This document shows positions 36,039-44,603 of a stretch of 64,000 nt of DNA, one piece after another. Position numbers and translations under genes: made by a program. How positions within the stretch are numbered: the stretch's first letter is position 1; every line of letters starts with the position of its first letter. Below the pieces are notes generated by a model. The model searched no databases, was not told the origin of the DNA, and worked only from the letters and a program-made list of their open reading frames with translations. This DNA is from Candidatus Dormiibacterota bacterium (lineage in GTDB: Bacteria > Chloroflexota > Dormibacteria > Dormibacterales > Dormibacteraceae), in contig JAMXLM010000005.1 of NCBI GenBank assembly GCA_024280995.1, positions 1 to 64,000 on the forward strand, in the 5' to 3' direction.

Positions 36039-38432
36039 TTGGCGAAAGCGGTTCGCAGCTCGAAATTCACGCTCTCCGCCGAAGCTGTCATCGCCGACTA
36101 CCGGCTTGCGTACTCGAGCCGCCGCGCCAGCGTGATCGGCCGGGCTGAGGTGCTGCGGGGCAACGCCACCTTCGGGATCTTCGGCGACGGCAAGGAGATC
36201 GCGAACATCGCCATGGCGAAAGCCTTCAGGCCGGGCGACTGGCGAGCGGGCTACTACCGCGACCAGACCTTCATGTGGGCGACTCGCATGTCGAACGTGC
36301 GCGAGTTCTTTGCCCAGCTCTACGGCAACGCGAGCATCGAAGACGAGCCCGCCTCGGGCGGCCGGCAGATGGGCAACCACTTCGCCACGCGCTTCCTCGA
36401 TGACAGCGGCGCGTTCCTGCGCAGCGTCGACATGCCTAACTCGAGCGCCGACGTCTCAAACGTGGCCGGCTGGATGCCGCGGCTGGTCGGGCTCGCGTAC
36501 GCCTCGAAGCTGTACCGGGTGAACCCGCAGCTCAAGGAGGCGCAGGACGGCTTCTCGCGCAACGGCGACGAGGTGGCGTTCGGGACGATAGGCGACGCGG
36601 CGACGTCCGAGGGCCTCTTCTGGGAGGCGATCAACGCCGCCGGCGTGCTCCAGGTGCCGATGGCGATGTCGGTGTGGGACGACGGCTACGGCATATCGGT
36701 CCCGATCGCCGCGGAGACGACGAAGTCGTCGATCTCCGACGTGCTGCGCGGCTTCAGCCCGGACGATCGGGCCGGCATCGACATCTACGTCACCCGCGGA
36801 TGGGATTACCCGACGCTCGTCGAGACGTACGCGACCGCAATCGAAAAGGTCAGGCGCGAGCAGAAGCCGGCGCTCATCCACGTGACCGAGATGACCCAGC
36901 CGCAGGGCCACTCCACGAGCGGCAGTCATGAGCGTTACAAGTCGAAGGAACGACTTCGCTTCGAGAGCGAGTACGACTGCGTCGCGCGGATGCGCGACTG
37001 GATCATCGAGTTCGGCATCGCGAGCGAGTCGCAGATCGAGGGCTGGGAGGCGGCGGACAAGGAGGCGGTCGAGGCCGCGCGCGACCTGGCATGGGAGGCG
37101 TTTCAGTCTCCGCTCCGAGCAGAGCGCGATCGCGCCGTGACCATCCTGCGCCGGGTCGACATGCCGGAGGTCGCGGAGATCACGAACACGCTCGACGAGG
37201 CGCCCAAGGTGACGCGGTCGCTCATCCTGTCGAGCGCCACCCGGGCACTCCACCGTTTGCGAGGCATCGAGTCGCCGGCCCGGTCCGAGCTGGCGAAGTA
37301 CGTGGCCGAGTACCGGCGCGAGAACGTCGACCGCTACAACTCTTTCCTGTATTCCCGCTCGGCGCAGTCGCCACTGGCGGTGCCCGTCGTGCCGGCCGCT
37401 TACTCCGAGAAGTCGCCGACCGTGGACGGCCGCCAGGTGCTCGTCCGCAACTTCGACGCCAACTTCGCCCGCGACCCGCGGATATTCGTCATCGGCGAGG
37501 ACGTGGGCAAGCTCGGCGACGTGAACCTTGTCTTCGAGGGCTTGCAGGCGAAGTACGGCGACCTGCGGCTCACCGACACCGGGATCCGCGAGGCGACCAT
37601 CCTGGGCCAGGCGATCGGCGCGGCGATGCGCGGCTTGCGGCCGATCTGCGACATCCAGTACCTCGACTATTTCCTCTACGCGCTGGAGACGGCATCCGAC
37701 GACCTGGCGACGCTTCACTGGCGGACGGTCGGCGGGCAGAAGGCTCCGGTCGTCGTCCGCACCAAGGGGCACCGGCTGGTCGGCATCTGGCACTCCGGCT
37801 CGCCGATGTCGGTCTTGCTCGGCGCGATGCGCGGCGTCTACGTCTGCGTGCCTCGGAACATGACCCAGGCGGCGGGCTTCTACAACACGCTGTTCCAGGG
37901 TGACAACCCGGGGATCGTGATCGAGGTGTTGAACGGATACCGCTTGAAGGAGCGGGTGCCGGACAACATCGGATCGTTCACCGTGCCGCTGGGAGTTCCG
38001 GAGGTGCTCCGCTCAGGGACCGATGCGACGGTGGTGACGTACGGCGCGTGCTGCGCCATCGCGCTCGACGCGGCCGCGACGCTCGACGAGCTTGGCGTCT
38101 CGTGCGAGGTCATCGACGTGCAGACGCTGAACCCGTTCGACGTCGGCGGGACGCTGGTCCGCTCGCTGGAGAAGACCCACGCGCTGATCTGTGTCGACGA
38201 GGACGTTCCGGGAGGCGCGTCGGCCTTCATGCTCCAGCAGATCCTCGAGGCGCAGCAGGGCTGGTGGCAGCTGGACGCGGCGCCGCGGACGTTGGCCGCA
38301 TCGCCCAACCGGCCGGCTTACGGGCCCGACGGCGACTACTTCACCAAGCCGAACCGGGAGAGCATCGTCGAGGCGGTGTACGAGGTCGTGCGCGAACGCC
38401 AGCCGTGGCGCTTCCCGCCCCTCGACTCCTGA
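36039..38432 (+). CDS. Fused alpha/beta E1 of a 2-oxoacid (branched-chain type) dehydrogenase
   Basis: 797 residues from TTG 36039, the only plausible start; GATAAC lies 13 bases upstream. Residues ~40-400 are the E1-alpha ThDP domain (GYYRDQTFMWA, FGTIGDAATSEGLFWEAINAAGVLQVPM, DDGYGIS). Residues ~455-797 are E1-beta (GEDVGKLGDVNLVFEGL, DTGIREATILGQAIGAAMRGLRP, EVIDVQTLNPFDV, DEDVPGGASAFM). It would decarboxylate a 2-oxoacid and acylate a lipoyl E2. No E2 or E3 gene is in the window, so substrate is inferred only from family resemblance to branched-chain and pyruvate E1 fusions. Confidence 0.86.
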   Translation: MAKAVRSSKFTLSAEAVIADYRLAYSSRRASVIGRAEVLRGNATFGIFGDGKEIANIAMAKAFRPGDWRAGYYRDQTFMWATRMSNVREFFAQLYGNASIEDEPASGGRQMGNHFATRFLDDSGAFLRSVDMPNSSADVSNVAGWMPRLVGLAYASKLYRVNPQLKEAQDGFSRNGDEVAFGTIGDAATSEGLFWEAINAAGVLQVPMAMSVWDDGYGISVPIAAETTKSSISDVLRGFSPDDRAGIDIYVTRGWDYPTLVETYATAIEKVRREQKPALIHVTEMTQPQGHSTSGSHERYKSKERLRFESEYDCVARMRDWIIEFGIASESQIEGWEAADKEAVEAARDLAWEAFQSPLRAERDRAVTILRRVDMPEVAEITNTLDEAPKVTRSLILSSATRALHRLRGIESPARSELAKYVAEYRRENVDRYNSFLYSRSAQSPLAVPVVPAAYSEKSPTVDGRQVLVRNFDANFARDPRIFVIGEDVGKLGDVNLVFEGLQAKYGDLRLTDTGIREATILGQAIGAAMRGLRPICDIQYLDYFLYALETASDDLATLHWRTVGGQKAPVVVRTKGHRLVGIWHSGSPMSVLLGAMRGVYVCVPRNMTQAAGFYNTLFQGDNPGIVIEVLNGYRLKERVPDNIGSFTVPLGVPEVLRSGTDATVVTYGACCAIALDAAATLDELGVSCEVIDVQTLNPFDVGGTLVRSLEKTHALICVDEDVPGGASAFMLQQILEAQQGWWQLDAAPRTLAASPNRPAYGPDGDYFTKPNRESIVEAVYEVVRERQPWRFPPLDS

Positions 38433-38501
38433 CCGCCGCCGGTAACGTTTCGGAATCTCGCCCAGGGCCGGCGATTTTCCGGGAAACCGAAGTGACCACC
38501 C

Positions 38502-40178
38502 CTACATCGGGTCGCCCGGCAGGTACTCCGCGACCGCCAGCGCCGGCGCCCGGTTCAGAAGCTTCACTCCTTCGAGCAAGTAGCCGATCCAGGAGAGCGC
38601 CGGGACGGGCGCGGCCAGCGGCGCCACGTACCGGCGTGCGCCTCTTGGCTCGCGCAGTGGAACGGATGAAGAAAGCCGGGCGAGGTCACGCGCCTTCTTG
38701 AGGCCGGTGTCGAGACCGCCCAGCTCGTCCACGAGCTTCCGCTCCACCGCTTGACGGCCCGTCCACACCTTGCCCTGGGCGATCTGATCGAGCTCTCCGC
38801 GCGGCATCTTCCGCGCCGCCGCCACCACGTCCAGGAATCCCGAGTAGAGGCGGCCGATCTCACGACGCAGGAGCTCACGCTCCTCCTCTGAATACGGCCG
38901 CTCGTCGGTGTTCATCGTCGAGTGCTTCCCGACGGCGATGGTCTCCCGGTTGACGGAGAGCATGTTGAACAGCTGCCCGGTCACGATCTTGCCGCCGAGA
39001 ACGCCGATCGACCCGGTCAGTGTTCCGGGCCGGGCGACGACCCACGCGCCAGGCATCGCCACGTCATACCCTCCAGACGCCGCGACCGAGCCCATGACCA
39101 CGACCAGCGGCTTGCGGGCCGCGACGACGGCAAGGGCATGCCGCATCGCCTCGCTCGCCGTCGACGAACCGCCGCGCGAGTCCACGAACAGCACGACCGC
39201 GGCCGCCCGTCGGTCGGACGCCACCTGGCGCGCCAGCTGGACGACGGTCAGGTCGCCTGCTCGCTCGTCACCCAGCAGCGGCACGTTGACCGGGGGCCGA
39301 ACCGGCGACCGGCCCGAGCGACCGTCGAGGATGGTGCCTTCGATCCTGATCAGGGCGACGTACTTGCCGGCTCGCAGCTTCGGCGCGGGCACGCGCATCT
39401 TTCGTGCCGCCCGCTCCCAGCTTGCAACCTCGCCACCGAGACGGGCGGGCAGGTCCTCCTCCGTCAGAACCCCGTCGACGACGTGCTTTGCGACCGCGAC
39501 GTCATCGCCGTAGGGAGCGGCGTCGATCAGATCCCGCGCACCGGCGCCGTCCAGCCTTCGACCTTCCGCGACGGCGCCCGCCAGGTCTGAGTACAGCGAG
39601 TCGAGCACCCATGTGACCTGCTCGCGGTACTCGGGTGTCATACCCGTCTTGGTCAGCGGATCCGCGGCCGACTTGTAGGGCGAGACCTGGATGAAGTCTG
39701 CGCTCAGGCCGACGCGCGCGAGGCCGTCGGCGAGGAAGGCGGCGGTGTTCCCAAAGCCAAGACCCTCGACCATGCCGGCGGGCATGAGCAGGATCTCGTC
39801 GCACGCGCACGCCAGGTAATAGGTCGCGGTCGTGTATGAGGTCGCCCAGGCAACGACGCGCTTGCCCGACGAGCGGAGATCCTGGACAAGCTCGCGGAGG
39901 TCCTGCAGCAATGCCATCGAGGTGTCGAACCGCCGCAGGTGCAGGACGACTCCCTTGATGCGCGAGTCCTTGCGTATGGCTTCGAAGCGCTCGCCGAGCT
40001 CCCGGACGCTGACGCGCGGCCGACCGGCGAACGGGCGCTGCCAGAACGGGCGCGGAGGATCAGGCAGGGCGGGCAGCGCGTCCTCGAGGACGAAGACCAC
40101 GTACGGCGGCGGCTTGCCGATCGAGCGCCGGATGCTCGAGACCAGCCACCACAGCCACCGGAATGGGTAGAGAAGCAA
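38502..40178 (-). CDS. sppA: Signal peptide peptidase SppA-like protease
   Basis: S49 family, double-domain form. With TTG 40178 as start it is 558 residues, beginning LLYPFRWLWWLVSSIRR, an N-terminal membrane anchor. The track start at TTG 40295 sits inside a hairpin behind aceA and is unlikely. The catalytic Ser is in MGSVAASGGYDVA and the general-base Lys in SPYKSAADPLTKTGM. Cleaves residual signal peptides in the membrane. A small GGAACC/GGTTCC hairpin (40213-40230) lies before the chosen start. Convergent with the E1 gene. Confidence 0.82.
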   Translation of the reverse strand: MLLYPFRWLWWLVSSIRRSIGKPPPYVVFVLEDALPALPDPPRPFWQRPFAGRPRVSVRELGERFEAIRKDSRIKGVVLHLRRFDTSMALLQDLRELVQDLRSSGKRVVAWATSYTTATYYLACACDEILLMPAGMVEGLGFGNTAAFLADGLARVGLSADFIQVSPYKSAADPLTKTGMTPEYREQVTWVLDSLYSDLAGAVAEGRRLDGAGARDLIDAAPYGDDVAVAKHVVDGVLTEEDLPARLGGEVASWERAARKMRVPAPKLRAGKYVALIRIEGTILDGRSGRSPVRPPVNVPLLGDERAGDLTVVQLARQVASDRRAAAVVLFVDSRGGSSTASEAMRHALAVVAARKPLVVVMGSVAASGGYDVAMPGAWVVARPGTLTGSIGVLGGKIVTGQLFNMLSVNRETIAVGKHSTMNTDERPYSEEERELLRREIGRLYSGFLDVVAAARKMPRGELDQIAQGKVWTGRQAVERKLVDELGGLDTGLKKARDLARLSSSVPLREPRGARRYVAPLAAPVPALSWIGYLLEGVKLLNRAPALAVAEYLPGDPM

Positions 40179-40269
40179 CCCGTTCGCCAGTCTACGGGCC
40201 GAAAGCGTGGAGGGAACCTTGCCAGGTTCCTCTACGTCGGGGCGCGATGCCCGATCAGTAAAGCGTGTC

Positions 40270-40292
40270 GCGGCCGGGCAGAGCCCGGCCGC
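40270..40292 (-). terminator. Terminator-like hairpin after aceA
   Basis: GCGGCCGGGC-AGA-GCCCGGCCGC is a perfect 10-bp stem with a 3-base loop, 18 bases past the isocitrate lyase stop on the minus strand. There is no long T-run. Confidence 0.6.
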
Positions 40293-40309
40293 CAATGCCT
40301 TGCAGTTGA

Positions 40310-41437
40310 CTAGACGACCTTCGACACCTCCAGGCGCTCATCGTGGTCCATGCTCAAGCGCTGGGCGCCGTACTGGCTCCCCACCTGGTGGTGGTACGGC
40401 ACGCCGGTGTACAGGTGGTGCGAGCGCGTCGGGACGTCGGCGCCGGCCGCCCATTCCCTGCGCTGCAGCTCCATGTAACCCTCTTCCTTGTTGACCTTCA
40501 GGTCGTTGAGGAGCGTGGACATTCCGAAGCCCGCCGCATGCTGCATCGCGAGCGTGATGAAGATGAACCCCACGCCCAGGAGTCCGAGCTCGTCCCACGT
40601 GATCGGGTCCTTCTCGTTGAACCACTTGAAGGACGATGAGTAATTGAAGGCGAAGCGAGCCTTGGGGAATCGCTTGCGGATCTCACTGCAGAAGGTCTCG
40701 GTGGGCTCGCGCTCGGCGGTTGGAAACTCGCACCACAGAAGGTCGGGCACGCCGCTGTCGAGGTAGCGCAGCCCACGGTCGATCGCAAGCCCGAGGCCGC
40801 GCTTCGACTCCGGCGCCTCGGTCGCCGAAACACCGTCGGTGCGGGCGATGATGACGAAGTCCTCGTGGCCGAGGTCGTCGGCGGTGGCGCGCATCATGCG
40901 CAGCTTGCCGATGAACTCGTCGGCGGAGATCAGCGCCTTGCCGGCGATGTGGCCGCAGCGCTTGGGTGTCACCTGGTCCTCGAGGTGCGCCGCCGCGATG
41001 CCGGCGTTGACGTAGAGCTCGGTCGTGCGCTGGACGTTGAACATGTTGCCGTAGCCGGCGTCCATGTCGACGACCACCGGCGGGATCTCGAGATGGATCG
41101 GCGCGACCTTCTTCTCGGGGTCGCCCGTCGCCATCGTCAGCTGGAACTTGCGCAGCCCGCTCACGGTGCGTCGCGCGCCGTCCGCGATCTCCACGGACGA
41201 GTAGAGGTCCATGTCGGTCGTGCCGAGGTGGCCGATAGCGAACGAGTAGCCGCTGAAGTACACGGCGTCGAAGCCGTGATACATGAGCAGCTGTGCGCCC
41301 ATAGGGTCGTAGACCCCCGGCGCAAAGACGTAGGGCTTCGCCGCGAGCAACCGGCGCAATCGTTTGCTCGGCGGCTCGTTGCGGGACGCGGGCACTTTAA
41401 ACCCCTCCGGGAGGAGGGGCGTGCTCATCAGCTCCAT
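40310..41437 (-). CDS. aceA: Isocitrate lyase
   Basis: 375 residues from ATG 41437, preceded by a clear AGGAGG on the minus strand, one of few good SD sites here; the track's extra 50 residues are not needed. PEP mutase/ICL superfamily: DMDAGYGN, the ICL signature KRCGH at 159-163 (catalytic Cys161), ARTDGVSA, WCEFPTAE and AFNYSSSFKWF. Splits isocitrate to glyoxylate and succinate (glyoxylate shunt). Shorter than E. coli ICL (~434). No malate synthase in the window. A LysR gene lies upstream on the same strand. Confidence 0.88.
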   Translation of the reverse strand: MELMSTPLLPEGFKVPASRNEPPSKRLRRLLAAKPYVFAPGVYDPMGAQLLMYHGFDAVYFSGYSFAIGHLGTTDMDLYSSVEIADGARRTVSGLRKFQLTMATGDPEKKVAPIHLEIPPVVVDMDAGYGNMFNVQRTTELYVNAGIAAAHLEDQVTPKRCGHIAGKALISADEFIGKLRMMRATADDLGHEDFVIIARTDGVSATEAPESKRGLGLAIDRGLRYLDSGVPDLLWCEFPTAEREPTETFCSEIRKRFPKARFAFNYSSSFKWFNEKDPITWDELGLLGVGFIFITLAMQHAAGFGMSTLLNDLKVNKEEGYMELQRREWAAGADVPTRSHHLYTGVPYHHQVGSQYGAQRLSMDHDERLEVSKVV

Positions 41438-41582
41438 GCCGGGCCTCCTATTCGTTTTCGTGGTCGCAGTTGCAGGGTTCCGGGCACTCGCACTCGTGAA
41501 CTGTGCTCTCGGGGTCTCGCTCTTGCGATTGGATTTCTCTATCCATGTCGAAGAAACTATCAAGGAAGCCGATGTACGTCCA

Positions 41583-41592
41583 ATCAATTGAT
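41583..41592. promoter_or_regulatory. Palindrome in the aceA upstream region
   Basis: ATCAATTGAT is a perfect 10-base palindrome between the lysR stop and aceA. On the minus strand GGATAGAGAAATCC follows, partly like TATAGATAAGAT before lysR. LysR-type binding sites are plausible but the match is weak. Confidence 0.3.
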
Positions 41593-41644
41593 CTGATGAA
41601 GGCCATCGGAAGAATCGATGCGGACAACGACCCCGCGAAGCGTT

Positions 41645-42565
41645 CTAGCGGGCTTCGAGCAGCTCCAGGAAGGCGGCCACGATTCCGCCCGGTTCGCCCG
41701 CGTCGCGGCGACGGAAGGCGACGATCGTGTTCTGCATCGGCGGCGCGTCATGCATCTTCACCACCCGCAGCGTCTTGCCGTCGACCTCTCGGGCGACGGC
41801 GGTGCCGGGGAGCAGGGCCACGCCGAGTCCGCGCTCGACCATCTTCTTGGCCGCCTCGATGGAGTCGAGCTCCATCAGCCCACGCAGGCTGACGCCGGCC
41901 GAGAGAAATGCGGCCTGCGTGATCTCGTAGTAGCTCGACGTGCGGTCGAACATGATCAGCTTCTGGCCGGCGACCTCGGCCATCGCAACCCCCGTGCGTT
42001 TGGTGAAGGGATGCTCCGGCGCGCACACCAGGACCAGGTCCTCAGTGTGGAACGGGCGAAGCTCGAGGTCGGGGTGGCGGATGGCGCGGCCGAGGCCCAG
42101 CTGGACCTCGTCCCGAAGCACGAGGTCGACGACATTCTCGGAGTGGCCGGTCCGTACCGAGACTTCGACCCTGGGATGGGCGGCGACGAACTTCTCGAGC
42201 AGCTCCGGTAAGACGTATGTGCTGACCGCGGGCGCGGCCGCGATCATCAGGTGGCCGGCGGAGGCGTTCAGCACCTGGCCCAACGCTTCCCTACCGTCGC
42301 TCAGCGCCCGCAGCGCGCGCTCCGCGAACGGCACCCAGGCGCGGCCGGCATCGGTCAGGCGCATGCCGTGCGGTGTGCGCAGGAACAGCGGCGTTCCCAG
42401 CTCTCGTTCGAGCCCGTGCAGGCGCGCGGTCAGGGTCGGCTGGGTGATGAAAAGAGCTTCGGCGGCCCGGCTGACGCTGCCCCTCCGAGCGACCTCGAGG
42501 AACCCCTCGACCTGGACCAGCTGGATCCCGCTCGGCTTCCCGTTACGGGTTTCTTCTATGGCCAC
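41645..42565 (-). CDS. LysR-family transcriptional regulator
   Basis: 306 residues. N-terminal winged HTH (FLEVARRGSVSRAAEALFITQPTLTARLHGLERELGTPLFLR) and a periplasmic-binding-like effector domain (~90-300; HLMIAAAPAVSTYVLPELL, LVLVCAPEHPF). CbbR/CysL-like overall. It precedes aceA on the same strand with 207 bases between, so it may control aceA and itself. Effector unknown. Confidence 0.88.
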   Translation of the reverse strand: MAIEETRNGKPSGIQLVQVEGFLEVARRGSVSRAAEALFITQPTLTARLHGLERELGTPLFLRTPHGMRLTDAGRAWVPFAERALRALSDGREALGQVLNASAGHLMIAAAPAVSTYVLPELLEKFVAAHPRVEVSVRTGHSENVVDLVLRDEVQLGLGRAIRHPDLELRPFHTEDLVLVCAPEHPFTKRTGVAMAEVAGQKLIMFDRTSSYYEITQAAFLSAGVSLRGLMELDSIEAAKKMVERGLGVALLPGTAVAREVDGKTLRVVKMHDAPPMQNTIVAFRRRDAGEPGGIVAAFLELLEAR

Positions 42566-42587
42566 CGTCCGAAGCTACAAATCTTAT

Positions 42588-42734
42588 CTATAGGACGAAC
42601 GGTATGAGCCGCCTTGTCCGACGCATGTAGCCGAGATAGAGCTCCGACATGCACCACAGGTAAAAGACCGTCCAGAAGATGACGATCGTGGCCAGGCTGT
42701 GGTCAGGCGCGAAGAAGAAGACCTGGGGCTGCAA
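42588..42734 (-). pseudogene. Small membrane ORF, possibly remnant of an isoprenylcysteine-methyltransferase-like protein
   Basis: An unlisted 48-residue minus-strand ORF from TTG 42734: a hydrophobic segment IVIFWTVFYLWCMSELYLGY followed by RRTRR. This resembles the first helix of ICMT/PEMT-type membrane methyltransferases, but the catalytic part is absent. GAGGAGG lies only 2 bases before the TTG, too close for a normal SD. It follows the 42745-42942 gene directly and precedes lysR by 22 bases. It may be a genuine small protein or a decayed gene. Confidence 0.35.
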
Positions 42735-42744
42735 GGCCTCCTCG

Positions 42745-42942
42745 CTACTGGTTCGTGCGGCGGAGCAGCACTCGCGCGGCGGCGATCGCCACCGCCCAGA
42801 CCGGCACCATCGTGATCACGAACGGTCGAATGGTGTCACTCGCCGAGTTCGAGACCTGGTCGAAGGCATGAAACACGGCGACGGTGCCGTACAGGAGAAA
42901 CAGGAGCGCGACTCCAAGCCAGGCGACGGTCGGCCATCTCAT
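42745..42942 (-). CDS. Small two-helix membrane protein
   Basis: 65 residues from ATG 42942, read as the tail of a longer track ORF. Two hydrophobic helices (VAWLGVALLFLLYGTVAVFHAF and FVITMVPVWAVAIAAARVLL) joined by a short polar loop, with a basic C-terminus (RRTNQ). Divergent from the F420-type oxidoreductase, 42 bases apart. No family recognised. Confidence 0.5.
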   Translation of the reverse strand: MRWPTVAWLGVALLFLLYGTVAVFHAFDQVSNSASDTIRPFVITMVPVWAVAIAAARVLLRRTNQ

Positions 42943-42984
42943 TGCGAATGGAATCTTAGACCGGGCGCTCGTATTGTCCCTTTC

Positions 42985-43944
42985 ATGGCTGCATTCTTCG
43001 GCTTCCACATGCCGAATTACACGTATCCCGGGATCGCCGACGACAAGCTCTTCGACCAGGTCGTCGCGCAGGCGCGGGCGGCCGAAGCCGCGGGCTTCGA
43101 CCTCGTCACGGTGATGGACCACTTCTATCAAATTCGCGGCGTCGGACCGGAGACCAACGCGATGCTCGAGGCGTACACGACGCTGGCCGGCATCGCATCG
43201 CACACGTCGCGAGTCAAGGTCGGAACGCTCGTCACGGGCGTGACCTACCGCAACCCGGCACTGCTCGCCAAGCAGGTGACGACGCTCGACGTAATCTCGA
43301 AGGGACGCGCCGTGCTCGGCATCGGCGCCGCCTGGAACGAGGACGAGCACGTCGGTTACGGCTTTGAGTTTCCGCCCATCGCCAGGCGCATGGACCGGCT
43401 CGACGAGGCGGTGACGATCGCCAAGCTCATGTTCACCGAAGAGCGGCCATCGTTCGAGGGCAAGTTCTTCCGCATCGATCGCGCGCTCAACGTGCCCCGG
43501 CCGATCCAGAAGGGCGGGCCGAAGATCATGGTGGGCGGCGGCGGCGAGAAGCGCACGCTGCGCATCCTCGCCAAGCACGGCGACATCGGCCACTGGTTCG
43601 GCGGGCCGGTCGAGGAGCTGAAGCGAAAGCGCGGAGTCTTCGAAGAGCACTGCGCCGCGGTCGGGCGCAACCCGGCGGACGTGATGATCATCCTGGGTGT
43701 CGGCCTCGTGCTGGCCGAGAACGACGCGATGGCGAAGGCGATGATGAACGCGATCCCCGCGGAGCGAAGGCCGATGATCCGGATCGTTTCCTCGATCGAC
43801 GAGGCGGCCACCTACCTGCGTCCATATCTCGACGCGGGATTTGGCGGCTTCACCTTCAACAACCCGACGCTGCCGACCATCGAGGCGATCGGCCACGCCG
43901 GAGAGCTGATCAAGGCGCTGCGAGGTAGCTCGGTCCCGGCCTAG
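42985..43944 (+). CDS. LLM-class F420-dependent oxidoreductase
   Basis: 319 residues from ATG 42985 (the track start is 102 codons too early). Luciferase-like barrel: GFHMPNYTYPG, AEAAGFDLVTVMDHFYQ, VGTLVTGVTYRNPALLAKQVTTLDVISKGRAVLGIGAAWNEDEH, IMVGGGGEKRTL. These features match the F420-dependent subgroup of the LLM family; FMN use cannot be excluded. Substrate unknown. TATTGT lies 7 bases before the ATG. Confidence 0.88.
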   Translation: MAAFFGFHMPNYTYPGIADDKLFDQVVAQARAAEAAGFDLVTVMDHFYQIRGVGPETNAMLEAYTTLAGIASHTSRVKVGTLVTGVTYRNPALLAKQVTTLDVISKGRAVLGIGAAWNEDEHVGYGFEFPPIARRMDRLDEAVTIAKLMFTEERPSFEGKFFRIDRALNVPRPIQKGGPKIMVGGGGEKRTLRILAKHGDIGHWFGGPVEELKRKRGVFEEHCAAVGRNPADVMIILGVGLVLAENDAMAKAMMNAIPAERRPMIRIVSSIDEAATYLRPYLDAGFGGFTFNNPTLPTIEAIGHAGELIKALRGSSVPA

Positions 43945-43973
43945 AGGCGCGACCCAGGGCTCCTGGGCGCGCC

Positions 43974-44603
43974 TCAGCTCTTGAAGATCTTTTCGCCCGC
44001 GCGCACCTCGACCTGGAGGTGATTCTCGGGCGGCGCGAGCGGGCACGCCCAGCGCGGGCTGTACGCGCACGACGCGTTGTACGCGTAGTTGAAATCGATC
44101 ACGACCTCCGTCGAACCCGGGGTGACTTCGAGCACGAGCCCGTCGGTGTCTTTGGCCGTATCGAAGAGATAGCGCCCGCCGCCGTACGTGCCGTGGCCTG
44201 ACGTGCGGTCGCGAAACGGGACGAACAGCCCGCCCGCGTACTGGACGAGGCTGAGGATCGTCAGCCTGCAGTCCTGTCCGTGGAGCTCGAACTCGAGGAT
44301 TCCGGCCCGCCGGTAGCGCACGGCGCCGTCCTCGCCGCCGGTGTCGATGGTCAGCTCGGTGCCGTCACCCGGTGCCACCCGCGCGGGGACGCGATACGCG
44401 GGGTCGGCGTCGAAGTAGTGCAATCCGGCAAAGGAATCGCGGTCGTCAGGCTCGATCGGCGATTGCGGGTGCGTTCGAAAGAGCTCGTCGCGGCCGCGGC
44501 GGAACCTCTCGAGCGCGTCGGGTCCGTCGATCCGAAACAGGTCGCCGACGCGCCGGCGCCAGTCGACGAGGTCGAGGTACGACTGCGGGTCAGTGTCCGT
44601 CAA
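43974..44603 (-). CDS. DUF1684-like protein
   Basis: 209 residues from TTG 44603, overlapping the upstream membrane gene by 14 bases. Typical features of the DUF1684 family: WRRRVGDLFR, LHYFDADPAYRV, FLPLRDRTSGxxTYGGGRYL-like segment (VPFRDRTSGHGTYGGGRYLFD), VIDFNYAYNASCAYSPRWACPLAPPEN. The function of the family is not established. Translationally coupled to the DUF5671-like gene. Confidence 0.78.
   Translation of the reverse strand: MTDTDPQSYLDLVDWRRRVGDLFRIDGPDALERFRRGRDELFRTHPQSPIEPDDRDSFAGLHYFDADPAYRVPARVAPGDGTELTIDTGGEDGAVRYRRAGILEFELHGQDCRLTILSLVQYAGGLFVPFRDRTSGHGTYGGGRYLFDTAKDTDGLVLEVTPGSTEVVIDFNYAYNASCAYSPRWACPLAPPENHLQVEVRAGEKIFKS

Noticed and set aside
40213-40295. N-terminal extension of SppA to TTG 40295
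   Set aside because: It would begin inside a perfect 10-bp hairpin just past aceA and adds non-family, GC-biased sequence.
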